Assembly: GCA_013215105.1 (NCBI GenBank)
Contig: JABSPL010000208.1
Location: 17,624-81,623, forward strand
From: Flavobacteriaceae bacterium
Lineage (GTDB): Bacteria; Bacteroidota; Bacteroidia; Flavobacteriales; Flavobacteriaceae
Direction: 5' to 3'
Length of the DNA stretch: 64,000 nt
The notes under the pieces are model-generated. The model did not search any database and was not told where the DNA came from. It saw only the letters and a list, made by a program, of their open reading frames with translations. Position 1 is the stretch's first letter, and every line of letters starts with the position of its first letter. Positions 26,119 through 34,934 of this stretch are shown here, piece after piece. Made by a program: the position numbers and the translations under genes.

Positions 26119-27759
26119 ATGAAAACTACTATAATTTTAATAACAGCAATTTTATTTTTACAATGTGGGAAAGTAAGCCAAGAAGGACCTACTTCCATAA
26201 GTAACATAGTAATGTATTCAGCAAATGATAGTTATGTAATACGAGGAGCCAATGTAGATTTACAATTGTTACTTGAAATAACCCCAAGTGATGCTGATAT
26301 ATCCAAAGTATTGTGGAGTGTAGACAATAAAAGTATAGCAACAATAGACGAGCATACAGGATTGTTGACTTCCAGAGATGCAGGCTCTATCAATGTTACC
26401 GTAAAAACTACTGACGGAAGCAACCTAGAGGCTTCCGAAGAGTTTACAATATTAAGAGCTATAACTCCTTCGATAAAATCCATAGAAATAAAGTCGACTA
26501 TAAATTCTTATAATATAGAAGGAGTCAATTCTCCCCTACAACTATACCTTGATATTTCACCAAATAATTCTAATCATTCTAAAATAGAATGGACTGTATC
26601 GGATGAATCTGTGATATCTATAAATGAGAATGGACTCGTGACTTCTTTGGCTATAGGTTCTAGTAATGTTATTGTTAATAGTACCGATGGTTCCAATATA
26701 GAGAGCTTTGTGGAAATATCGGTTTCTAAAAAGGACGATGACAATCAAGAAGGTGAAACAGATGATAGCTCCATAGTAATACATGAAAGTAACAAAGTTA
26801 TAAGTTATCAGATGTCTCAACAAGATTATGATTCTTGGGTTCAACACGATGACTTTATGAATGATTGGACTAAAACCAAGCCAATCATGGATGAAATATA
26901 CGATAAGTTTAATGATAATTTCGACTTTGTATTCTTTATTTTAAACGAAACAGATAAGCCTAGTTCTATTGGATATTATGGACTTAACATATCAGGAGTA
27001 AATAATGTTAGCGGTATAGGGCGTAGTATAGTTAGTCAAGCTAATATTAATTTGGGTTCTTCTAATAAAATGAAATCAATAATGCAGATACCTTATCTGT
27101 CAGGTTTAAAGTCGGGTCCGACACTACACGAGATACTTCACAATTGGGGTAACTTTGTATTAAACACCAAAACATTTACCGATTCTCCCAACGAAGTAAA
27201 CAGTATACCTCACTGGGGTTTCAGCTCGGCAGGAGGACAATTAGGAGGTTTCGATATAAACACCTTAGAAGAAAACGTAGATGGTGATTCTAATAAATAT
27301 AAAGCTAGCATGGGCTCTAGTAATAACTTTGGTTTAAATGCAAACGGAGGTAACGGACTACCTTATTCTAATATAGAATTATATCTTATGGGGCTTATTC
27401 CTGAAAGTGAAGTTCAAGACTTAGTAATGTTTTCTGGACTAACTACAACTCAAGAAGACTATAATAATGGAGTATTTTATGCAAACACTAAAACTATAGT
27501 AACTATATCCGATATAGTGAGTGAACATGGAGCTAGAAGCCCTTCTTTCATTAATTCTCAAAAAGACTTTAGGCTATTGGTAGTTGTACTTACCCCTAGT
27601 CAATTAACTTTGGCCCAATGGAATATTATATCTGACGAGGTAGATTGGTTTACTGAGCAAACAATGTTTCAAAACCCGTCTCATCTTTACAATTTTCATC
27701 AAGCTACATTAGGTAAAGCAACTATGAATGCTACAATATACTCTGAGGATATAAAATAA
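26119..27759 (+). CDS. Lipoprotein with two BIG2-type Ig domains and a HEXXH protease-like domain
   Basis: Exported protein of 546 aa. The ATG at 26119 gives a lipobox (LFLQCGK). Two bacterial Ig-like BIG2 repeats follow, at about residues 20-120 and 121-215, each with the VLWSVDNKSIATID...GLLTS / IEWTVSDESVISINENGLVTS pattern. After an acidic linker (KKDDDNQEGETDDSS) comes a domain with HEILHNWG near residue 337, fitting the HEXXHXXG zinc-protease pattern, then a glycine- and asparagine-rich segment. It is probably a surface metalloprotease or adhesin; I do not recognise the catalytic family. The terminator at 27791 ends the unit. Confidence 0.8.
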   Translation: MKTTIILITAILFLQCGKVSQEGPTSISNIVMYSANDSYVIRGANVDLQLLLEITPSDADISKVLWSVDNKSIATIDEHTGLLTSRDAGSINVTVKTTDGSNLEASEEFTILRAITPSIKSIEIKSTINSYNIEGVNSPLQLYLDISPNNSNHSKIEWTVSDESVISINENGLVTSLAIGSSNVIVNSTDGSNIESFVEISVSKKDDDNQEGETDDSSIVIHESNKVISYQMSQQDYDSWVQHDDFMNDWTKTKPIMDEIYDKFNDNFDFVFFILNETDKPSSIGYYGLNISGVNNVSGIGRSIVSQANINLGSSNKMKSIMQIPYLSGLKSGPTLHEILHNWGNFVLNTKTFTDSPNEVNSIPHWGFSSAGGQLGGFDINTLEENVDGDSNKYKASMGSSNNFGLNANGGNGLPYSNIELYLMGLIPESEVQDLVMFSGLTTTQEDYNNGVFYANTKTIVTISDIVSEHGARSPSFINSQKDFRLLVVVLTPSQLTLAQWNIISDEVDWFTEQTMFQNPSHLYNFHQATLGKATMNATIYSEDIK

Positions 27760-27790
27760 GCATATCTGTTAACTACAACCATTCTATATA

Positions 27791-27826
27791 AAAAAAAGCA
27801 GCTCAATTTACTGAGCTGCTTTTTTC
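27791..27826. terminator. Bidirectional intrinsic terminator
   Basis: A 9-bp stem AGCAGCTCA (27797-27805 with 27812-27820) with an A run before and a T run after; it lies between convergent genes. Confidence 0.92.
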
Positions 27827-27847
27827 TGCTAAAACCAATGTTTTTTT

Positions 27848-28426
27848 TTAGAAAACTAACTCTACATTTAAGTCAAATTCATCATATATAGCTTTATCCT
27901 TAAGGTTATCAAAGAAGCTAGCAGAACCGTACTTTATACCATATTTAGTTCTGTCTATTTTCGTAGAAACGGTTGCTTTATTACCAGAAACAACCATATC
28001 AAAAGTAACACTCTCTGTTATTCCTTTTATAGTTAAGCTAGCAACAACATTATAGTTTCCTTTAGAAGTTTCTTTAACCATTTTCATTACCAACTTAGCA
28101 GTAGGAAACTTACTAGTACCAAAAAAGTCATCAGCCTTTAAGTGACCTTCTAGTTTTCCTTTGTACTCTCCTTCTAGGTCAGTTACGTTTATGCTTGCCA
28201 TATCCATAACAAACTCTCCTCCTGTAAGCTTGCTGTTTTCGAAAGTTAAGCTACCTCCTTTCAACGATATTAACCCTTCGTGAGAACCTGTTACTTTCTC
28301 TCCTTTCCACTTTACTTGGCTCTTCTCAATATTTATTTGTTTTTTGTCTTCGTGGTTTGGTTTGAAAGACAGTAAAGCGAATGTTGCTAATACAAATAAC
28401 GAGATACTTAAAATACTTTTTTTCAT
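27848..28426 (-). CDS. YceI-family lipid-binding-like protein
   Basis: Exported protein of 192 aa with a signal peptide (1-20). The YceI beta-barrel is recognised from INIEKSQVKWKGEKVTGSHEGLISLKGGSLTFENSKLTGGEFVMDMASI, LEGHLKADDFFGTSKFPTAKLVM and YGIKYGSASFFDNL. YceI proteins hold isoprenoid or lipid ligands in a barrel in the periplasm; the role here is unproven. It stands alone, with a possible -7 box at 28506-28513 and the shared terminator at 27791. Confidence 0.95.
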   Translation of the reverse strand: MKKSILSISLFVLATFALLSFKPNHEDKKQINIEKSQVKWKGEKVTGSHEGLISLKGGSLTFENSKLTGGEFVMDMASINVTDLEGEYKGKLEGHLKADDFFGTSKFPTAKLVMKMVKETSKGNYNVVASLTIKGITESVTFDMVVSGNKATVSTKIDRTKYGIKYGSASFFDNLKDKAIYDEFDLNVELVF

Positions 28427-28755
28427 TGTTTAAAATTTTTAATTAATTATATATTCTATACCTATTTGCAGACTCCCTTATCTAAAACATGAATAGATAA
28501 CCTTACAAATATATCAAATATTCTTTGCAAATGTATACATTTATTGTTTTTATAAAGATAATGTAGATTAATAAAGTTACAAGCCCTCTTATTTGTTTTT
28601 ACAAAAATATTACCTCATATTTTCAACGGCATAACTAAGGTATAAAACCTATTGTAAAACAAGTAAAATGAACGTATAACTATAAAGTTATTATATATAT
28701 TCTTTTTTATTTACCATATAATAGTATATTTACCTATTAACCTTTTACATAAACA
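28427..28755. other. Divergent intergenic region
   Basis: AT-rich 329-bp gap. A -7 box for the yceI gene (TATATTTG, minus strand) lies at 28506-28513 and a near match for the metalloprotease gene (TATATTTA, plus strand) at 28735-28742. I see no gene or RNA. Confidence 0.5.
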
Positions 28756-31700
28756 ATGAATATATCCTTCAAAACATTCTGTTTAATTATGTTTTTCTTA
28801 GCCTTTTCAAAGGTCAGAGCTCAAAATATAAAGAACTATTGGAAACCAACTAACAATATTATCGCCAAAAAAAAGGCGAATTCTAAAATACCTACTAAGT
28901 ATAAATCCTTTATTTTAGATTATAAATCGCTTCTAAAAGAGATTAACAATATATCTTCTGCAAGAGCGAACAACATTACTAACAAGGTCGTTCTCTTTCC
29001 TAATACCGAAGGGATAATAGAAGGTTACACAATAAAAGAAGCTTCGGTTATGACTGAAGCACTACAAACTAAATATTCGAATATAAGATCGTATATAGGA
29101 GTAAATACAAACAACCCTTCCGAAATCATACGCTTTAGTACCGATAGTTACTCTATAGAAATAATGTTCTTGAACTCTAATAAGACTTATTATCTAAAAC
29201 CCGAAACGGTTAAATCTGACAGATACATGTTGTATTCTAGAGACTCGTTACCTAAAGACTCTTATTTTGAATGTATGGTGAAGCAAAGTGTCAAATACAA
29301 TTTCTATAACACTCAGAAAAGAGAAGCCTTAACCAACTCCAGACTACACATGTTCAGGATAGCCCTTGCCTGCACTGGTGAGTTTTCTAACTATTTCGTT
29401 AATAAACACGGAGCCAATAACAAAACCGATGTCGAAAAAAAATTGGTGATAATGTCTCAATACAACTCGTTCCTTACACAGATAAACGGTGTTTACGAAA
29501 GAGACTTTTCGGTAAGACTATTACTTATAGAAAACACTGACGAGCTAATATATTTCGACTCAAATACCGACCCATATACCAATGACGATATATTCGAAAT
29601 GTTAGATGAAAACCAAGTAAACTGCGACAAAATAATAGGTAGTAGCAATTACGACGTAGGGCATGTACTCCGAAAAGGAGGCGGTGGACTTGCTTATTTA
29701 AACTCTGTTTGCTCTTCTTCACTGAAAGCTTCAGGGTGTTCATCTCTTAACCTTGATGCCAATGATGTGCTATATATAGAAGTAGCTACTCACGAGCTAG
29801 GGCATCAGTTTGGTGCCAACCATACTTTCAATAACGAATGTGGCGGTAATGTATCGGGTACAACTAGTGTTGAGCCTGGTAGCGGATCCACATTTATGTC
29901 TTACCCTGGTAGATGTGAACCTAATGTGCAGAACTATTTCGATACTTATTTTAACAATATAAGCGTAAGAGAAATAACCTATAACCTAAGGAATATATTC
30001 AATTGCGGAACATCTTTAGACAACAACAATAGCGCACCTACTATTACTGACCTAAATAGGACATACTATATACCTACATCTACTCCTTTTAGTTTAGATG
30101 CTATAGTTAACGATGCTGACGGTAACCAATCCCTTACTTATTGCTGGGAACAAACAGATGCAGAAGCAGCAAATATGCCTCCCCTAAGAAATAGCTCCGT
30201 AGGCCCTATGTTTAGGTCTCTGACTCCTAGCAGACAAAGTAATAGATATTTCCCTGATATGAATACTATACTTGCAGGAAGGACTAGTAACACTTGGGAA
30301 GTATTACCATCGGTAGCCCGATCAATGAATTTCGCTCTTACAGTAAGAGATAACGATATAAGAGGAGGGCAAATCTCTTTTGATGAAACCGAAGTTATAA
30401 CAGTAAAAACTAATAGTAGCTTTGAAATAACTAGCCAAAACTCTAACGATGAAATATGGTATGCTGGTAATATGGCTAATATAACATGGAATGTAGCTAG
30501 CTCCAACACAGCACCTATAAACTGTGAATTTGTAGACATCTATATGTCTGACGAAAGAGAAAACGGGTTCAATATACTAGTTGAAAGCGATGTACCTAAT
30601 ACAGGGCAATATATAGTTTCGGTACCAGAAGGCATAGATTCTGAAAACGCAAGAATAATGATAAAAGGACAAGATAATGTGTTTTTTGCAGTAAATAGAA
30701 CTGACTTTAAGATAGTACCTGAATTTGACTTCCTTAGTAGCTTCGAGCAAAGCACTAAAATCATATGTGATAGTAACACGGCTTCTTTCGATTTTGTGTA
30801 CAATACATACAACAACTTTTCCGAAGAAGTAACCTTCTCTGCAGATGACTTACCTAATGGCTTGACAGCTACTTTTACTCCTGCTAAAGCTAGTGAAAAC
30901 AATACTAATGTCAATGTTGTTATATCAGGTTTTGACAACCTAGCTAAGGACCTGTATTGGTTCAATATAAACACTAGAAGTAATATGATCAATAAATTAT
31001 CGCCCTTATCAGTCAAAAGCTATTCTAGTCATATAGATGATGTAAATATTCTTAACGATAATATATCAGAAACAGAAATACTGCTACCTTACCTTCTTAA
31101 TTGGGAATCCGACGATATTACTGTTGATTATTATCTGCAGATATCAGAGTCTGATAGTTTTGATAGCTTTGTTATAAACGATAAAAATACATTAGAGCAA
31201 TACAATATATCTAACTTCGATATTCTTGAAACTAACAAAGTGTATTACTGGAGAATAAAAGCCGAAAACTACTGTAATACAATATATTCTGAAACATACG
31301 ACTTTAACCTTGCAGGAAAAGAAGTACTAACCTATAGTAAAGCTTCTAACAATAATATACCTGACAATAGTACTAGCGGTATAAAATCGACAATAAGAAT
31401 AAAAGAGCTAGTAAACATAACAGATGTAAATATTACAATAGACCTAAACCATACATATATAGGCGACCTTAATATAAAACTCACCAGCCCTAAAGGAGGG
31501 ACTATCTTACTAAAAGACTATGCCGAGAATGACGGTAACAATCTAGTTAGCACCACCTTCGACGACTCTGGCATTAGATTCAAAGATGGGCTATCTCCAT
31601 ACATTGGTTCTTTTAGACCTGTAGAAGAGCTATCAAAATTTAACTCTACTAGATCCGATGGTATATGGACTTTGACTATTATTGACGGATACCAAGGAAA

Positions 31701-32085
31701 TGTCGGAACTCTACTTGATTGGTCTTTGAATATAGAAGGACAAACTCTATTAGACTTTGACAGCGATGGTGTAGCCGATATTGAAGATAAAACTTTACAA
31801 TCGGTAGCTGTTGGTGGGTTTTCTCCTAACAACGATGGCATAAACGATTTGTGGATTGTACAAGGTATTAACGACGGAAAAGGAGGTAAAGCTATATACC
31901 CTAAAGTAAATATAACTATACACAACCGTCAAGGATTGTTAGTTTACAGTCAAAATGACTACGACAACAGTTGGGATGGTACATATAAAGGTAAAGTAGT
32001 CCCTGCAGGAAACTACCATGTGTCTATACAGTCTTCTTCCGATAAAACTAGTAATGTAAAAGCTTGGATATATATTAACTATTAG
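28756..32085 (+). CDS. Secreted zinc metalloprotease with P domain and T9SS type B sorting domain
   Basis: Secreted protease of 1109 aa. After a signal peptide (1-22, VRAQ) a propeptide-like region runs to about 195. The reprolysin-like catalytic domain (about 200-420) has the zinc motif HELGHQFGANHTF (H346) and the Met-turn SGSTFMSYPGRC. Ig/fibronectin-like domains follow (about 430-860). A proprotein-convertase P domain covers about 870-995 (VNITIDLNHTYIGDLNIKLTSP, SDGIWTLTIIDGYQGNVGTLLDWSL). The C-terminus (about 1020-1109) is a type B T9SS signal: GGFSPNNDGINDLWIVQGI ... VNITIHNRQGLLVYS ... WDGTYKGKVVPAGNYHV. This implies export by type IX secretion to the surface or medium. It may be a virulence or nutrient-acquisition enzyme. 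Confidence 0.95.
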   Translation: MNISFKTFCLIMFFLAFSKVRAQNIKNYWKPTNNIIAKKKANSKIPTKYKSFILDYKSLLKEINNISSARANNITNKVVLFPNTEGIIEGYTIKEASVMTEALQTKYSNIRSYIGVNTNNPSEIIRFSTDSYSIEIMFLNSNKTYYLKPETVKSDRYMLYSRDSLPKDSYFECMVKQSVKYNFYNTQKREALTNSRLHMFRIALACTGEFSNYFVNKHGANNKTDVEKKLVIMSQYNSFLTQINGVYERDFSVRLLLIENTDELIYFDSNTDPYTNDDIFEMLDENQVNCDKIIGSSNYDVGHVLRKGGGGLAYLNSVCSSSLKASGCSSLNLDANDVLYIEVATHELGHQFGANHTFNNECGGNVSGTTSVEPGSGSTFMSYPGRCEPNVQNYFDTYFNNISVREITYNLRNIFNCGTSLDNNNSAPTITDLNRTYYIPTSTPFSLDAIVNDADGNQSLTYCWEQTDAEAANMPPLRNSSVGPMFRSLTPSRQSNRYFPDMNTILAGRTSNTWEVLPSVARSMNFALTVRDNDIRGGQISFDETEVITVKTNSSFEITSQNSNDEIWYAGNMANITWNVASSNTAPINCEFVDIYMSDERENGFNILVESDVPNTGQYIVSVPEGIDSENARIMIKGQDNVFFAVNRTDFKIVPEFDFLSSFEQSTKIICDSNTASFDFVYNTYNNFSEEVTFSADDLPNGLTATFTPAKASENNTNVNVVISGFDNLAKDLYWFNINTRSNMINKLSPLSVKSYSSHIDDVNILNDNISETEILLPYLLNWESDDITVDYYLQISESDSFDSFVINDKNTLEQYNISNFDILETNKVYYWRIKAENYCNTIYSETYDFNLAGKEVLTYSKASNNNIPDNSTSGIKSTIRIKELVNITDVNITIDLNHTYIGDLNIKLTSPKGGTILLKDYAENDGNNLVSTTFDDSGIRFKDGLSPYIGSFRPVEELSKFNSTRSDGIWTLTIIDGYQGNVGTLLDWSLNIEGQTLLDFDSDGVADIEDKTLQSVAVGGFSPNNDGINDLWIVQGINDGKGGKAIYPKVNITIHNRQGLLVYSQNDYDNSWDGTYKGKVVPAGNYHVSIQSSSDKTSNVKAWIYINY

Positions 32086-32100
32086 GTTAACATATAATAC

Positions 32101-32150
32101 GTAAAAGCCCAGTGGTTTAAATAAAATTAAAGCATTGGGCTTTTTTTTCG
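32101..32150 (+). terminator. Intrinsic terminator after the T9SS protease
   Basis: Complementary AAAGCCCA and TGGGCTTT arms near 32103-32147 with a long AT loop, followed by a T run. Confidence 0.75.
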
Positions 32151-32245
32151 CAAAGTAGATACTATTATCAAATAACATTTAAATGTATGAATTACTTATT
32201 ATTTATAGTACTTTCGCTTTTTTAAACAAGATAAAACCAACTATT

Positions 32246-32866
32246 ATGAGAAAATTATTATTTGCAGCTATTGTTACAATATTTAGTACAGCATCGATTT
32301 GTGCTCAAGGACAAGGAGACTTTGAGTTAGGAATAGGTGTAGGTGCTAGTTCTTCTTCTGCAACTCAGAGTTCGGCTTATGATGGAGGTACGGCTGATTC
32401 TTTGTCAGGTCCTAATGTGTCTATATCGGGAGAATATTACTATTCTGAGTCATGGGGTATTAAGATGAAATTAATTAGCGATACTAAAGGATGGACTGGT
32501 GGTCATTATTATGATATACCTAATGTTGATTATGAACTAAAATACATTACTATTCCTGTAATGGCTAATTGGCACTTCGGATCTACAAAAGACTGGTATC
32601 TTAATTTCGGAGTTTATATGGGATTCTTAACCGATGCTACGGCTACTAATAATGACGTAGAACTAAACGTTAAAAAAGATTTCGAAACTAGTGATTTTGG
32701 TTTTGCTTATGGTATAGGTTATAAGTTTAAAGTAAACGAAGACATGAAATTCTATTTAGAATATGAAGCACAGAGTGGTTCAGCTGAGATATTTAAAGAT
32801 GATTCTAATGGAACTACGACTAACATCAGAGCTAGTTTCAATGCTGGGCTAATTTTCAATATATAA
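32246..32866 (+). CDS. Outer-membrane beta-barrel protein
   Basis: Exported protein of 206 aa. The ATG at 32246 begins a good signal peptide (MRKLLFAAIVTIFSTASICAQ), so I discard a longer frame from 32183. The mature part has short alternating beta strands (FELGIGVGASSSS, VSISGEYYYSESWGIKMKLISD, WYLNFGVYMGFLT, FGFAYGIGYKFKVNEDMKFYLEYEAQSG) and ends in an aromatic-rich hydrophobic strand (FNAGLIFNI). This is the OmpA/PorT-type small barrel layout of Bacteroidota. A weak -7-like TACTTTCG lies at 32209-32216. Function unknown. Confidence 0.85.
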   Translation: MRKLLFAAIVTIFSTASICAQGQGDFELGIGVGASSSSATQSSAYDGGTADSLSGPNVSISGEYYYSESWGIKMKLISDTKGWTGGHYYDIPNVDYELKYITIPVMANWHFGSTKDWYLNFGVYMGFLTDATATNNDVELNVKKDFETSDFGFAYGIGYKFKVNEDMKFYLEYEAQSGSAEIFKDDSNGTTTNIRASFNAGLIFNI

Positions 32867-32868
32867 GT

Positions 32869-32994
32869 AAGGAAAGACCTAGATATAAAATATTTGATTT
32901 AACCAAATATGACAACTACAGCCAAGAGCTCATCGATGGAGGAGGAAATTTCACTCTGTATTATACCATAACAGAAGAAGACCACAAAAGCTAA
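32869..32994 (+). pseudogene. Possible gene remnant (no start codon)
   Basis: An open stretch of about 41 codons directly after the beta-barrel gene, in another frame, reads as well-composed protein (KYDNYSQELIDGGGNFTLYY, then TITEEDHKS) and uses the same codons as nearby genes, but has no start codon. It could be the decayed C-terminal end of a lost gene. It may equally be chance. Confidence 0.3.
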
Positions 32995-33027
32995 CGACTG
33001 CGTAGAAAATAAAGAGTAAAATATAGA

Positions 33028-33066
33028 AAACACTCCTTAGCTGTAATAGTTAAGGGGTGTTTTATT
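33028..33066 (+). terminator. Intrinsic terminator before dxs
   Basis: A 12-bp stem (33028-33039 with 33051-33062, one G-T pair) and a T-rich arm; it probably ends the beta-barrel transcript. Confidence 0.75.
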
Positions 33067-33130
33067 AAGAAACAACCTCTCTCCTATATCCTATTCACAA
33101 ACATAGCATCACTTACTAGCCTCAAAACTA

Positions 33131-33160
33131 TTGCTACTACGAGTAAAAACCATAAATTTG
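33131..33160 (+). promoter_or_regulatory. Consensus promoter of dxs, abutting the start codon
   Basis: TTG at 33131-33133, exactly 19 bp, then TAAATTTG at 33153-33160. The GTG start of dxs is only 4 nt further on, so the mRNA should begin at or next to the start codon (leaderless). Confidence 0.8.
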
Positions 33161-33164
33161 CCCT

Positions 33165-34934
33165 GTGATAGACGATATACTAAAAAACATAAATAGCCCT
33201 AAAGACTTAAGGGGTTTAAATATAACTGAACTAAACCTATTAGCTAACGATATAAGGAAGCTTATAGTAAATACTCTTGCTATAAAACAAGGTCACTTAG
33301 GTGCTAGCCTTGGTGTTGTAGAGCTGACTATAGCCCTACATTATAGTTTCGATACTCCTACCGACAAGCTAATATGGGATGTAGGTCACCAAGCTTATGC
33401 TCACAAAATACTTACTGGCAGAAAGGATGTATTCGAAACCAATAGGCAATGGGGAGGTATTAGCGGTTTCCCTAAGATGAGCGAAAGCAAATACGATGCC
33501 TTTGGTACTGGTCATTCGTCTACTTCTATTTCTGCAGCACTAGGTATGGCTATTGCAGATAAGCTACTAGGTAACGAGAACCATCATATAGCAGTTATTG
33601 GTGATGCGTCTGTAGCTTCGGGGATGGCCTTCGAGGCTATGAACCAGGCAGGAACAACTAATGCTAACCTTATAATAGTAATAAACGACAACCAGATAGC
33701 TATAGACCCAGGGGTAGGTGCTTTCAAAGAGTATCTGAACAGTAAAGGACTAAAAGGAACTAATACTGAAGACTGCTTCTTTAAGGCATTTAACCTTCCT
33801 TACTACGGAGTCACAGACGGACATAGTATAAGTGAACTTAACCTTACATTTGACAAACTGAAAGCTATAAAAGGAGTTAAAGTACTACATATAAGAACCA
33901 TCAAAGGTAAAGGCCTGAAAAGAGCAGAAGAGAATCAGGTACTATATCATGCTCCTGCCAACTTCGACAAAGACACTGGTGAGATAATAGTCAAGAGCAA
34001 AAGTGAGTACACCAAATACCAAGATGTGTTTGGGAAAACTCTATGTGAACTAGCAGATAGCAACCCAAAAATAGTTAGCATCACACCTTCTATGATAAGC
34101 GGAAGTTCACTTAACTATATGCAAGACAAACACCCCGATAGAGTGTTTGACGTTGGTATTTGTGAACCTCATGCTATGACTCTTTCCGCAGGTATGGTAA
34201 GTAAAGGACTTACAGTTTACTGTGCTATGTATTCTACATTCTTACAAAGAGCTTATGACCAGATAATACACGATGTTGCTCTACAAAACTTACCTGTTAT
34301 ATTTTGTATAGACCGAGCAGGATTAGTTGGTGAAGACGGAGCAACCCACCATGGAGTATTCGATATAGCCTTCCTTAGACTTATACCCAATATGCAAATA
34401 TTCTGTCCTATGGACGAGCTAGAACTCCGAAATATACTCTACACTCTACAACTAAGTAACCAGAGTCCTATTGCTATACGTTACCCAAGAGGCTACGGGC
34501 AGATAAAAGACTGGCAAAAAGAATTTCAGCCTATAGTAAGCAAGAAGGCTAAACAACTAAAATGCGGTAAAGATATAGCTATAATAAGCACTGGTACTAT
34601 AGCTAATAATATTACTAAAGCTATAGAAGGGCTTGATGTATCACACTATCATTTTGCTTATATAAAACCTATAGACGCCGATAGTATAGACAAGATAGCA
34701 AGTAAATATAAGACTATAATAAGTATAGAAGATGGCACTGTAAAAGGTGGTTTCGGATCGGAAGTTTCGGAGTATATGCATAGTAAAGACTATAAGAATA
34801 AGCTGGTGATAAAAGGAGTCCCCGATGAGTTTATAAGTCATGGTTCGGTAGAGATACTATATAATACTATAGGCTTAGATACTGATGGCATAAAGGAAAC
34901 TGTATTGACTCAATTAGAATATATCAATGGGTAG
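33165..34934 (+). CDS. dxs: 1-deoxy-D-xylulose-5-phosphate synthase
   Basis: Cytoplasmic thiamine-diphosphate enzyme of 589 aa that condenses pyruvate and glyceraldehyde-3-phosphate, the first step of the MEP isoprenoid route. Seen: the N-terminal INSPKDLRGLNITELNLLANDIRKLIV, the QGHLGASLGVVELTIALHYSF motif, the VGHQAYAHKILTGR histidine region, the ThDP motif GDASVASGMAFEAMNQAG...NDN, the transketolase segment RAGLVGEDGATHHGVFDIAFLR, and a C-terminal transketolase domain. Usual length is about 600-640 aa, so this is a compact member. The GTG start fits the family N-terminus and no better start lies inside. It overlaps the next gene by 8 bp. Confidence 0.95.
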   Translation: MIDDILKNINSPKDLRGLNITELNLLANDIRKLIVNTLAIKQGHLGASLGVVELTIALHYSFDTPTDKLIWDVGHQAYAHKILTGRKDVFETNRQWGGISGFPKMSESKYDAFGTGHSSTSISAALGMAIADKLLGNENHHIAVIGDASVASGMAFEAMNQAGTTNANLIIVINDNQIAIDPGVGAFKEYLNSKGLKGTNTEDCFFKAFNLPYYGVTDGHSISELNLTFDKLKAIKGVKVLHIRTIKGKGLKRAEENQVLYHAPANFDKDTGEIIVKSKSEYTKYQDVFGKTLCELADSNPKIVSITPSMISGSSLNYMQDKHPDRVFDVGICEPHAMTLSAGMVSKGLTVYCAMYSTFLQRAYDQIIHDVALQNLPVIFCIDRAGLVGEDGATHHGVFDIAFLRLIPNMQIFCPMDELELRNILYTLQLSNQSPIAIRYPRGYGQIKDWQKEFQPIVSKKAKQLKCGKDIAIISTGTIANNITKAIEGLDVSHYHFAYIKPIDADSIDKIASKYKTIISIEDGTVKGGFGSEVSEYMHSKDYKNKLVIKGVPDEFISHGSVEILYNTIGLDTDGIKETVLTQLEYING

